Translations under genes and position numbers: made by a program
The notes under the pieces: model-generated
Told to the model about the DNA's origin: nothing
The model's input: the letters and a program-made list of their open reading frames with translations, nothing else
Databases searched by the model: none
Origin: Didymodactylos carnosus
Lineage: Eukaryota > Rotifera > Eurotatoria > Philodinida > Philodinidae
NCBI GenBank assembly: GCA_905250885.1
Contig: CAJNOQ010000271.1
Coordinates: forward strand, 1 to 58,049
Direction: 5' to 3'
DNA: 58,049 nt
In this document: positions 34,830-46,800 of the stretch, one piece after another
Layout of the letters: every line of letters starts with the position of its first letter
How positions within the stretch are numbered: position 1 is the first letter of the stretch

Positions 34830-36836
34830 GAAAAAGTAGCTTCTTTTTTTATATTATTCTATGTACGAAGTTGAATTCTTTGAGTTCTTGTTTTTGCTTA
34901 AACTATGTTGACAGTCAATAAATTTCTCTTGTTGGTAACCAACTAAAGAGGTTTTTGATGAGCTACAGCAAGCGGAGGCCAGATACTTTTAGAGGTGACT
35001 CTCCGAGACTAGTTTCTTGTTTAGATAGATCATCAAGTACAACATAACACAAAATCTCCGTCCTTTTTCGATATTAAATCGAGATTTACATCATAAAGGA
35101 ATATCTAAGATGCAACTAATTCAAAATTCAAGTGAAATTAATTTTTCACTTTATTATACATATTCTGATCCGTCGTTTCAAGCTGCATCTGAATATCACC
35201 TTCCCAACCTTCAAAAACCATTTCTTCACGAAGAAAAAGTCAAAATACTGAGAGAGTTTCAAAAACGGAAAAACTGCTCTCTATGATGAAATTGACTTTT
35301 TGAAGTTGTATTTTTTTTGCACGTCGGAAGGTTCAAACTATATTTTTCTTACAATTATTCTTCATAAATAAATAATTCATTATTTATTCTCTCGACGTGA
35401 ATCGTTATTTTTGATCAATGATGTACGTCAACAGGCTATTTGTTTCATGAAATATTAACAGTTATATTAACAGAATATGATGGATCTGCTTGTATTTTTC
35501 CATATTTGCTCAAAGGAGGAGGAAAAATAAGAACGACACGACTTTTATGAATGCGTTAAGGCACTCCAAATTTGAAATTATAGCACTATTTTGTTTTTGG
35601 CTTAGTCATACATCATCCGATAGGGAATTTCACGCTGATCAAGAATATCTGGCTTTTAGCCTTCCCAGCGCACATTATCAGTGAAAAAATTCAAAAAACT
35701 TGAAGCATCTCTTTTTTCGATAAACCACTAACCTTTTTTAAAAACTGGATAATCAGTATCAAAAAGCGAATCGACTAATGTGCATTTTCAAAATTTTTAG
35801 TTCATTTTCATTTTTTGGCAAAAATCGCGATAATTATTTTTTCAACGTGAAAATTAGACAAAAACTAAGGTAGTCAGATATAGTAAAGATGCGCATCATT
35901 CGATTCGTTTTTTGATACTGATCCCAAATATGATATTCCTATTGCATAAAAGTTGATTTCTGATGGAGAAAATTGAGAGTTACGAGCAGAATTCTGACTT
36001 TTTTGCCTCTGATTGAGAAAAGATGAATTGTTTCAGCAACGGAAAGGAATTTCAAAAAAAGCGATTCATACTGTTTTTCTACGTTTCAAGGCGAATCCAA
36101 TGGCGTATGAAACTTGGCTTCATGTGTTAACCAAAAGAGTTGCGATGGGTTTGCAAGATGAGGGTCTTGAAACCGAAGATATATCAGTCCCGTTTCACAT
36201 CCAGAAAATATTTTTTGGTGTGGAACCTTGAAATACAGTTTTCCAGATGCAGCTTTGAACACTAAATAAGAAAAAGAAACAAACAAACTTCTGCTACTAC
36301 TATCACAATGACATCATCACTCAATGAGGTAGGAGCGGCACTTAGTGCTAGTCTGAGGGCTGAAAAGTGTTAAAAGTTGGTGGTAGTACTATTATAAGAA
36401 AGTGTCCTTTCCATTCTGTCAATATCACTTTTATACAATCAACATTACATTTTTTCAATTGTATTAATGAGTGTGTCTGAGGTAAATATTAGGGTTCTAA
36501 TGGCCGAATGAAATAATGTAACAATTTTGAGAAATTTTTGACATATTCTGACAGAGCAAACATCTTCCCACATATCGAACCATGTCGATTTATAAAACTT
36601 CTTTTCTGTTACAGTGGTAGAGTCACCATTGTTGTTAAAAAGAAAATAATGCAAAAATGCTACCTTATTTTGCAACTTGTTTTTCTCAAACATAAAACAT
36701 GTTTTCCAATTTTAAACGTGGTATTCATGATCATCAAATGTAAATACACATAACTATGGGAAAAATTTTGAGAAGCGCTACAAGTGTTGAGAAGTTTGCG
36801 GTGGAAAAACTAGTAGTGAAATTTATTCCACGCATC
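34830..36836. other. Gene-free stretch with an inverted repeat
   Basis: Frames at 35490-35684, 36013-36231 and 36445-36753 show no recognisable features. An inverted pair at 35752-35787 and 35888-35923 is listed separately. Confidence 0.45.
35752..35923. repeat. Inverted repeat, about 36-base arms
   Basis: Left arm ATCAGTATCAAAAAGCGAAT... (35752-35787) pairs with the right arm ...ATTCGTTTTTTGATACTGAT (35888-35923), about 100 bases apart, a few mismatches. Probably a worn foldback element. Confidence 0.7.
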
Positions 36837-37821
36837 CAGAGATGGGTTAGTCCAGTCATTTCCAAGTCAGGTATGATTCGAGTTCGAGTCTAGTCTGGGC
36901 TCGATTTTGACATGAGCACATGGAAAGATAGCCTAAAGCCTACTTTCAAAATCTGTATCGCTTTCGGTTATAAAAGAGATTTTTTTTTCGACTTTCGAGC
37001 AAGTTTTATAGGATCCTAGAAAACCCGGGTCTTCAAATAATAGCTTTTTCTGAATACTTATGCAATTAAAGTTTTTTTCTGAGTGCGTAGATTTGTGGAG
37101 CAAACTTTTCTAATCAAATAATACCTCGCACAACTCTGTATGACCTTGCGTTAAAAAGTTACAAGCATTTTCCTACAAGTCCTAAAATTGAGCAATTTAT
37201 ACAGCGTTTCTCTACATGAGAGCTACACCTGAAGTATCTCACAGAATTTTTTAATATACTTCAAGCTAGAGAATACCAGTTTGTTTTATTTTAAACTAGA
37301 CATCTAGCTACATGCGGCACCGATTTCTCAATTAGGTCTTAGTTTTTGTCAAATTGAGAACTTCTAGAAAACCAAGGAGCGTATATCGGATTTTTGAGGT
37401 TGTTGATTGTCTACAAAACGAACAAAGGGTTAATTGAAATATCGACGCCGGTCAGTCCATGTAGTTAGGTGTCTAGTTTAAAATAAAACAAACCCGAACT
37501 CTCTAGCTTGAAATATATTAAAAACTCTTGGGAAGTACTTTAGAGTCCTTTTTCAACCGTGATCTCTGGAATCTCCTAAACGGTAAGACTTGGAGACAAA
37601 AAAAATTTTATTATCATAACTCATTGTGCCTAACATTCAAGGAAAGTTTTGCAAAGATCAGATGTACCATGTCGGAGATAATTTGTGATGGGGGAGGTCC
37701 TTAAATGGAATGAAAGGATACTGAAAATAACTTTTTAGATGTCTGAGTTCGAGTCATGTCAAGGTCAAGTCCGAGTCTAGTCAGAGTTTTTTGAGTTCGA
37801 ATCCGAACTCATTCATCTATG
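36837..37821. mobile_element. Probable hAT-type MITE containing a large hairpin
   Basis: Left end CAGAGATGGGTTAGT (36837) and right end ACTCATTCATCTATG (ending 37821) are imperfect inverted repeats. Flanking 8-mers CACGCATC (36829-36836) and CACATATC (37822-37829) match at six positions. Both subterminal regions hold GAGTTCGAGTC-type short tandem words in opposite orientation. Inside lie two arms of about 83 bases (37231-37314 and 37458-37540) that pair with few mismatches. No coding capacity. Confidence 0.6.
37231..37540. repeat. Large hairpin inside the MITE
   Basis: TTTGTTTTATTTTAAACTAG on the left arm reappears as CTAGTTTAAAATAAAACAAA on the right; flanking CTCTAGCTTGAA... and CATGTAG... 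also pair. The loop between arms is about 140 bases. Confidence 0.85.
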
Positions 37822-37958
37822 CACATATCATACGCTGACGTATTTTTCATGAAAAATAGCAAATTTATTAGAGGGCATAAATCGCTCCTATCCACTCTTC
37901 TCCTTAGCATGAATATATCATTCTAGATTACACTTTGTTAGGGAATCTCGCGATGCGA

Positions 37959-38023
37959 TGATGCTGATTATTATCATCAGTTAACCAGATGATCTGGTTA
38001 ACTGATGGTAATAATCAACATCA
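37959..38023. repeat. 65-base near-perfect palindrome
   Basis: GATGCTGATTATTATCATCA and its complement close around GTTAACCAG-ATGAT-CTGGTTAAC. A partial third copy of the arm (TTAATCAGCATCATTAC) follows at about 38030. Confidence 0.88.
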
Positions 38024-41000
38024 TTGCACTTAATCAGCATCATTACTTATTCAGTGAATAAGTAACTAAAACATATTGTCAACATTCATGAACTCTTTTT
38101 ATTTAGAGAACGTAGACGAAAGAAAAAGTGATTATAGAAAATGTTCTTTAAATAAGCGAAAGGAAAGAAAAAGGTGGATACAGCTAAGTACTATATACCA
38201 TCTGTAAGCATCTCTTCATTGTATCTGTAAGTGAATTTAGATATTATTTTTGACTATACACTTATTATCACACATACTCTTGACATCTTGACAACAGGCA
38301 ACTCATCTGTTTTAGTAAGTGAGGTCTAATCAACTTTTTCTGTCTTGAATTCATTTGTGGTATAAAGAAAAAAGTATTCTAACCATAGAACTCATTATTG
38401 TCCTCTAAAACGGTGGCAGATCCAGAAATTTTCAACAGTACGAGCGGTTTTTAAAGACAGTATTAAATTGACTTTTTTTGTGAGAGTGCGTATTACTTCG
38501 TGTCTGAAAACAAATTTTAAGAAAAAATATACATTCTGAAGTTATTTCGCAAAGCAAGATCGCTTTTATACATGTCAAAAATCTTGTCAGGGCAACCCCT
38601 TGTGGGGATAAAATGGTGAAACTCCTTTACATTAGCCGAAACATGATATAGTGTACACTAACATAGACGAGTAACGAAAATTGCAGCTGTCTTTTAAGAT
38701 GAATACACCCGCCATTATAAGATGAATACACCAGGAAGGGAGTTTAAAAAACAGGCAAAAACTATTTTGAATATAAAACTTCAACTCCTTCTTTGAAGAT
38801 ACTGAATGAGTTTCACAAAAGCCGCTCGCAGACTGTATCTGACACTGCTTCAAAATCATTAATTATATGCAACAGCTCTCATTGCGTGACTGATCTTTTT
38901 GAAATAAGCCCTTTTGATGTTTCATTCTTTGTGCGTATACTTTACTAGATACAATAATAATAATCTATATACTTTTTCAGTTAGAAACTTGTAAAAATCA
39001 CAGATTTTTCGCTAAATATCGATATAGTAAATGATTGATTTTAAAACTAAATAGATTGAACATAGCTCATACAACATTTTATCTTATGCTCATAGGAAAT
39101 TCCGATTTAAAAGATAATCTGAAGAAAATATTTAATATAGATCGTATAAAATCTCATTAGAGACAATTGTTTTTTGATAACATATATTCATATTTACCCG
39201 ATAATAATAAACATAAAATATTAAACTTTTATTCTATATTTTCGATAGAAATCCTTTAATAACTTTTTGTCTAATTTCTTTATATTTCAAGGAATATTTA
39301 TTATTTATATTATTAATTTTGGTAAGTGTATAATTGCGGGTCAATAAGTAATAGCTACTAGATATGTAACAGTAGACAGTTTTTTCACACAAAAAACAAA
39401 CAATTTAATTAAATTTACTCTCTTTCTCTCATCTATTTAATTGAAATCTGACACACATTCGGACATGTGAATATTTTGTGCTATTTACGTTTTCTCGGTA
39501 AGACTTATCTATAGTCATCATCATTATAATTTTTGCTTTGTAGTATATAACCGGAAGATCTTTAACAATTAGAGAATGGTTATAGCACGCATTTTATATA
39601 TAGATATATTATATGTATATATATATATATATGCATATCCGTTTGTTATACATAAATAATAGACATATTAATTCTACGTCATATAGCACTTATCATATTA
39701 GCCCTGAGTAAGTTTTCGATAATGTATGCGTGTGTGTTTTGTTTTTCAGTGGGTGTTTCTCATCATTAAACAAAAGCCAAGTTAGAGATAATTAATGTGT
39801 TCATTTGAGTTTGAACAGAGCAGATAAAATTCAAAATCTGTCAAACCATCATTGAAGGTAACAAATGATATTTATAAGGTAATTTTAATTATTATTTATA
39901 AGAAATAAAAATCAAATAAAAATCCTATATTTTAGAATTCAATTCAATATATGTAAAAATGTTTAGTTTTTATGTTGTACAAAACATGAGTTCTTTACAT
40001 AACACTATTCTTTGTTACAGACTAATGTCAGAGAAGTGACTCTTATTTACCCGATGGAGATTATTTGCATTTTCATAGGTCCATTCAATCTGTTAATTAG
40101 ATGAGAGAAGAAAGAAATAGAAAAGAATTTTGTTTTTTGTCGACATCGTTTAATTAATGTTGAACCAGTGTTAGTTTTGTTGAAAAAAATTTTCTTTTTT
40201 CCGACAAAACTAAAATATTATGAGTAGACAGATGTTTTATACTTTTATTGATGCAATGATCGATCAATCATTATCACATTAAACGTGTATATAATATAAA
40301 TGATGTTATGTAATTTCAACTGAATAAATAACGATGAAATTATATTTGTCTAAATGAGAGGTGTGTTTTCCTCTCTTTTCTTTTTACTTACAGTGGAAAA
40401 TTCAAATATATAATCTCTCTCTTTTTCTCTCTCTCTATATATATAAGAACTTAAAAATGCAACTTTTCCCTCTTGAACAGGTTATTAGTATTATTTTGAT
40501 AGACATTTTCTTTAAGTAAGTTTTGTATAGAAAATATCGATTAATGATTTAATTCGAACAATTTTATAATATTATCTAATAAATGAATTGAAGTTTTAAA
40601 TTAAAAAAACTTACAGGTAGCGATGTTATTTGTTTTCTAGTTTATCAGTTAAGAACATAAAAGATTGAACGTTCTCTAATCATTTCACATCAAACCGAAA
40701 AATATTAATAACAGTAAATAAATAAGTTTTTATTATAGATTAATAGTTTAGCTAGTCTTTTCTAGTTATTTTACGTGTAGACGTAAGATAATTAGAAATT
40801 AGTGTTAGATATTTTCTCTAGTTAAAATAGATTATACGTGCAGAAATGACGTCAAAACTTCTTTAATGTAATGAGTGAAAGTTTTTTTTGAAAGTATTTG
40901 TCTATACACCAGAGAAATATATGTCAATTATGTGTCGTGAGACTTTTCTTTTTTTCATTTTCACTTATAGCGCTAAGTATATTAAAATGAAAGATAAAGA

Positions 41001-41819
41001 TAATCTCTTAAAAAAAAGCTTTTTTTATTTTTAAAGGATTCGAAGACTTGATATTTTTTAGAAATCAGCATGTTTATCGGTAGGAGTACTCTGAAATATA
41101 TGAAATTAAAAGCCCCATTTGTTTTTTCTTAATGTGTAATTTACTCTCTAAAATTTTTATAGAGTTTCAAAAAGAAAGCCTGATGTTATTTTATACTCAT
41201 TCATTTAATGAAAATGTTACTCTAAAAATTCTTTCATTTTCCTAAATTTTCTTATCCTATGATCTTGACACGTAAACATTTGAACATAAACATATATTAT
41301 ATCTACTGGTTCTACATATTCTGTGGGGACATACAACCTTACCAAAGAGTTCTTCATTATACTCCATACTGTTCGTGATATAAGAAACAGGATGAAAATA
41401 AAAATATGAAGCAAAAAGTAATAAAAAAAAATAAAAAGAGAGGGAATAAAATCCTATTTAATTGTAAAATCACGCGTAAATTAACAGGAACTAGTTTTCG
41501 TTTACTGTTAGTTAATGTCAATATTATTACTATCTTAAAATATTTATTTTGATCTATATCAAACTTTAAAATTTATCCTTCATATATAATCAGTTTTTAG
41601 CATAAAATGTTGTCGAAGTTTCTGATACAAACATATTTGTTATATATGATTAAAAAAACAACCTTATATATTTATATGTTCTTCAATCAAACTAAAATTA
41701 TCATCCTTCAATTCATTAAAAACACTTAATAATAATAGATTTTACTTAACTGATTTTTATATTGTAGATAAAATTATTACTTTTTTTCTTCTTCCCCCTT
41801 TTGTGTGTGGACTCTTTTA
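38024..41819. other. Gene desert, 3.8 kb
   Basis: Very AT-rich with microsatellite tracts ((TA)n near 39590-39630, (TC)n then (TA)n near 40420-40445). A short duplication TAAGATGAATACACC occurs near 38695 and 38719. No open frame longer than about 75 residues, and none recognisable. Confidence 0.5.
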
Positions 41820-42642
41820 ATGGCTTCATTATCATTTATTCTATTACGTAATATTATTCTCACATTTATATTTCTTCATACTGTAATGCTTTTCAAATTG
41901 TATTCACCAAATGAAACTTTATTTCCTGATTCCGTAAGTAAATTACTTGACTATCCAAGCAAATATCACCTATGAGAAAAATCTAGATACATTTCGTCTG
42001 TAATCGGGCGATATCCGACTAGTTGTCATTTAGATTACTAGTTGGAAAAGGAACTTTTAACTAGATGCGTCTGCAGGTGCATCTAGCAATAGTTGATTAT
42101 CCGGCGATAAATCGATAGTTGCAACTAGAAAAAATCTAGTAATCGCCCAATATATAGATTTCCACGGTCGTTACACGGTAGCTGCAATCGAGTAAAAATC
42201 TAGTAATCTAGATGAATCGGGCGATACTAGACTTTTTTTTGACGCTTGGGTAATAGTGTATATTGATTGAAAAAATGATCTTTTGTTTGTTTTTCTCTTT
42301 CAGATGGGTAATCCAGACGAATCATCCTCCGTTGATGCCTTCATAGTTCCACAGATTGCAGATGATTCATCCTATGATCAAGATAATACGGATGATATCG
42401 ATAATTCAAATGAACAACTTTATCGATGGATATTAGAAATTCCGAGAATAAAAGAAAATCATCTACTATCTTCACCTTATTCTAAACGTTCATCATCTTC
42501 TCCACCACAAAAAAAATTTCGTCCACATTGGTCACCATTAGTTGCAGCTTATAAACGATGTGGTGAATTGATAAGAGATAAAAGAGAAAAATGTTTTAAA
42601 AATGCAGTACAAATGCTATTTGTTCATAAATTGAAAAAATAA
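41820..42642 (+). CDS. Small secreted or membrane-anchored protein with dibasic sites (unknown family)
   Basis: Two exons, 41820-41933 and 42304-42642, both phase 0, 150 residues. The N-terminus is strongly hydrophobic (FILLRNIILTFIFLHTVMLF), either a signal peptide or a signal anchor. An acidic middle (about 58-75) is followed by possible prohormone cleavage sites: KR 99-100, KK 108-109, KR 122-123. Two cysteines, C124 and C135, lie eleven residues apart in a basic C-terminal segment that ends KLKK. This layout (signal, acidic spacer, dibasic sites, Cys pair) is that of neuropeptide or peptide-hormone precursors, but I recognise no known peptide. The intron is mostly a CTAG-rich element. The start could also be the exon 2 ATG at 42304, which would remove the hydrophobic segment; the clean donor CC|GTAAGTA at 41934 argues against that. 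Confidence 0.6.
41955..42249 (+). mobile_element. CTAG-rich non-autonomous element, copy 2, inside the intron of the small secreted-protein gene
   Basis: Begins TATCCAAGC and ends GCTTGGGTA; with TA taken as the target duplication the ends are CCAAGC/GCTTGG inverted repeats. The body is full of CTAGTAATC and ATCGGGCGAT words. It matches 9505-9810 in reverse complement. It fills about 80% of the 370-base intron. Tc1/mariner-type TA targeting is inference. Confidence 0.75.
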
Positions 42643-43800
42643 AATATCAATAAGAAAAACGTAACATCTTTGTGTTTTTTCTCTATTATATTTGTCCGTG
42701 TATGTAATATGAAGAATTATGGACAAACTTCTATTCATTAAGAGAAACAAGATTACAAAAATATATATTATATAGAACAGTACGGCCTAGGGGTGAAAAA
42801 AATGCAATTTTACTTTTAAAAATGTTCTCTCGCTTTGTTTTTTAGGTTGGTTTCTTACAATGATAGTTTGGAGAATTTTATTTTTAATAAAAATAAAAAA
42901 AACTACTAATGTATTATTGTTCAATATATTGGACTTTTCTCATCTAGTTATTTTTATCGAGCAAAGTCTCGATTTTAATAATTATATGCAAAACTATACC
43001 AATATAAAAACAGTAAAAACGTTATTTTCAATCCTTTTTTTCCTCCTTTTGACTAATGACGTTACAAAAACAAAAAAATTAAACTTGGGAGTTTTTTTTT
43101 ACGTTTCTGCTCGTGTTTCTCAAATTCTGACCTCATTCACCTTTGGAAAATAGCGAATTTAGTATTTCATAGTCAATTTTGGGCAGAGGCTTAGAAAAAA
43201 AAAAATATATATATGAATTTTTAAAAAGAGAATAAATATGAAAATTTTCCTTTGCTTTTTAAAATTTCACTAAAATTGATCTACTTTCAAACCTAGTATT
43301 TTCCCCAAAGTTTTTTACCTAAAAATGACTTTTAAAAATCTGGGATTGATATTATTCTATGTCATTTGATGAACTCTATCCCCAATCATGTCAAAAAGAA
43401 CTCACTTAATTTTGGAATTGTCAATACCTTGAAAAGTTTTTTTTGTAATAATAATGAACAGGAAATAAAATCGAACCCATATTGTGAAATGTAATTTCTC
43501 TACAAAATTTATGGACATCTTTGTTGTTCGCACGCGAAACCGAATAATGTGATGAATCTATTCTTTCATACTATTGTATATTTTCAGTTTTGAGACGTGC
43601 TAAACGGTATTTTACTATGGTGTAAGAGGTTAAAATGTAAACATTACATTTCAATCATTTCATACTACCATATCTCAACCATATATTTTTATTTTATACA
43701 ATATAATGGTATATGTACACATTGCTCCCTCTCCCCAAACACTGCAAAGAAAATAATCTTAAATAAATCAAAGACAAGAACAAATGCAAAACGATAAAAA
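42643..43800. other. Gene-free stretch between the small gene and ARMC5
   Basis: AT-rich; plus frames at 42860-43153 and 43597-43797 show no features. Holds the convergent 3' UTRs. Confidence 0.5.
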
Positions 43801-46800
43801 CTAAAATGGTGATGAATCATTTTCAAACCAACATGTACGATAGATAAAACATTTCGTTATAATTCTTAATGTATTACGAAGTTTTAATGTTGAATATTTT
43901 CTAAAAAATCGAATATAACAAGCTAAATTTGTGTCATCATCAGTTATTGTAAATAAATGTTGTACATAAGCGCATAATAAACAAGAAATTAAATTTGGTT
44001 TTGACAAAATAGACCATCTATCATCATCATCATCAAATAGTGAATATATACCAGAAGAAGTTGGATTGTTCAGTATTTGTTCAAGTATTAAATAACTTAA
44101 TCTATATGGCAAATAATCAAATAGAAAATGATCACATAATGAATATAAATCTTTTATTTGAGAATAATCCGTTTCAACAATATCATTATGAATTAAATCA
44201 ATGAGATATTTAAAGCTTTGAAATGATATTGATAATGGTAAATGAATATTAATTATCTGTTGATTATGTTCAGAAAATTCACAATTAAATAATGTTTGAA
44301 AATATTTTGAATGTAATGATAAAAGTTTTGAATTAACAAAAATTAAATTAGATGATGGTGATTCATCAATAATACACAGCTGAATATCTCTTGGCTCATC
44401 TGTTGATATTACAGATGACGGATGAGAATGTGCTTTCAATTGAATGATGCTAGAAAGAAATTAAAATTTGTAGTAGACGACATATATATATATATAAAAT
44501 ATATTATTAAAAATATTCAACTTACAAATCTTTTACATAATCTGTTGATGGTTTTGGACAACGAGATAATAATTTATGAAATCCCCATGCACAAGCAATG
44601 GTATTTTCTTTAATTGTTAAATTATATAAAAGATAGTCAAGACCATTACATTCATCAAGCATAATACGTTTCAAATATGGTTCTCTAAAATAAAGAAGAA
44701 CAATTATTATCAATTACAAATAAGAAATAGAATTTTATTCTCATTTAATATCAATCACAATTTAAGATAAATAGACTATTTTATCAAAAAAAACAACAAC
44801 CAAACATACTTTATTGTAGCTACAACTGTTAATAATGTGTGAAATTTATCTGTCTCATTTGTTGAACTAGTATTTAATAATCGAATCACTTCATTAATTA
44901 CAAAAGGTGTATTTAAATTATGTTCAATATTTTTTAATAATACAAATTCAATAGTTATTAGACGTTGATCGTCATTTATCCATGATAATTGTTGAAAAAA
45001 TGAACGATTATCATTTAATAATATTTGTATTAAATATTGATCAATATTTGTTCGTATTGAACTAAATGGATTTTTATGAAAATATGTTGATAAATAATAT
45101 GGTAAACCAAGTTTAACTAAATGATGAAATAAATCTAATATTTTTGTTAAACGATTTAGTATTCGAACAGAACGTGGATTTGAATCATTTACCGATTGTA
45201 CATAACGTAATAATGCACACATTAAACGTTTATTATATAAATATGTACGAATTAAACAATCTGTATTTTCATACGATAATTTTGATAATAGAATAAATAT
45301 TAAGGCTTCTGTACGACGTCTTTTTTCAACATTAGAAACAATTTTAAATGCGGATACAGATGGTTCAATTGATTGTATCTGTTGTTCATCATCAAGATTT
45401 GTATTATTATTTTCAACAAATTCCATAAATAAACTTTCATGAAATGGACTATCAATAATTATTGATGAATTATTCTAAAAATAATTAAATATTAAAAATA
45501 TTAAAGATTAAAACAAAACAAAAAATGTTTCTTACCTTTCGAATTATCTCATTATTATCTAATTTGAATCGTTTTATTTTATTTTCACTATCTAAATCTA
45601 TATTTGATCTTTTTAAAATTTTTTCATCATCATCATCATCATCACTACAGTAATTTTTTATATATTTTTCATAAAATGTTTTCTCATCATCTTGATTACC
45701 ATATTTAACTAAAATTTGTTCTAATAATTCACATAAATTTTCAACTAAATTCATTTGTTTAGTAAATATTATTAGTGTTGATTCATCAAACATAAATTGT
45801 GCTAAAGCTGTTAATAACATATCCAATAAATGTGTACGATAATTTGGATTATTTAACCATACAAAAAACATATTTAATTTTGTTTGATCTTGTTTTAATA
45901 ATAAACGATTATTTACTTCTTGACAACAAACACAAGATAAACCAATTAGTTGTAAATGTTCATAGACTGATTGTCTTGTATCAATTAATCTTAGAAGAAA
46001 ATCAAAACCACCACATAGACCAAATTCTGTTCTCATACATGGATAATGTAATAAATTTTGTAATAAACGAAATGATACATGACGAAATTCTTTATCCGTT
46101 TTTGATTCAATTGTTGACATTAGAAATTTAAAAATTTGACCTTCACGTATCTAAACAAATAATAAATTAAGTGAAAAATCTACAGTTGCACAAATGGTCA
46201 TTCTTTTAAATCAGTCTGACTGATTTATTAAATTAATAAAATGACTGACTCAGTCATTGTATTAATTTGATAGAATTATGTCGATTTTGTTATAAAAAAA
46301 TAGAGACGAACGAAAAATTTTGTTTGTTTTTCTCGATGAACAAATTGTTATCCCGTACTATTTTTCAAAATATTATAAAATACAAAAAATGATCTATTTA
46401 GATTCTGTACTGTTCATGCACAAAATAATATGTTATTTTTACTATTTTACCTGCGATCGACTTCTATCACACGTTATTTTCCATTCAACCACAGCTAAAA
46501 ATGAACAAAGTAGAAAATGATTATTACAGAGTGGGCCAAAGAAAACTTACTCCCTCTGTATTTACTGGCTTTCTTGTGTACAAATAGAATTGAACTTTTT
46601 ATCATTAGTTTAGTCGAGTAGAGCAAAGATTTCTGGACAAAATGAGATGTTTCTGAGCTCTCCAAGAGCTTTTCTTATGAAACAACATTCAATTTACGGA
46701 AGGTCCGAAGAGTCTATTTTTCTTGTTTTCCCGTTAATTGTCCCAATTTTGGTGGAATGGGACCTTCTGTAAATTGAATGTTGTTTCATAAGAAAAGCTC

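Noticed and set aside
37780-37810. tRNA-like GAGTTCGAATCC word
   Set aside because: No cloverleaf around it; it is one of the GAGTTCGA units of the MITE.
38408-38425. GGCAGATCCAGAAATT, similar to 49331 GGCAGATCCAGGAATT
   Set aside because: Resembles a hAT end, but no matching opposite end or target duplication is visible for either copy.
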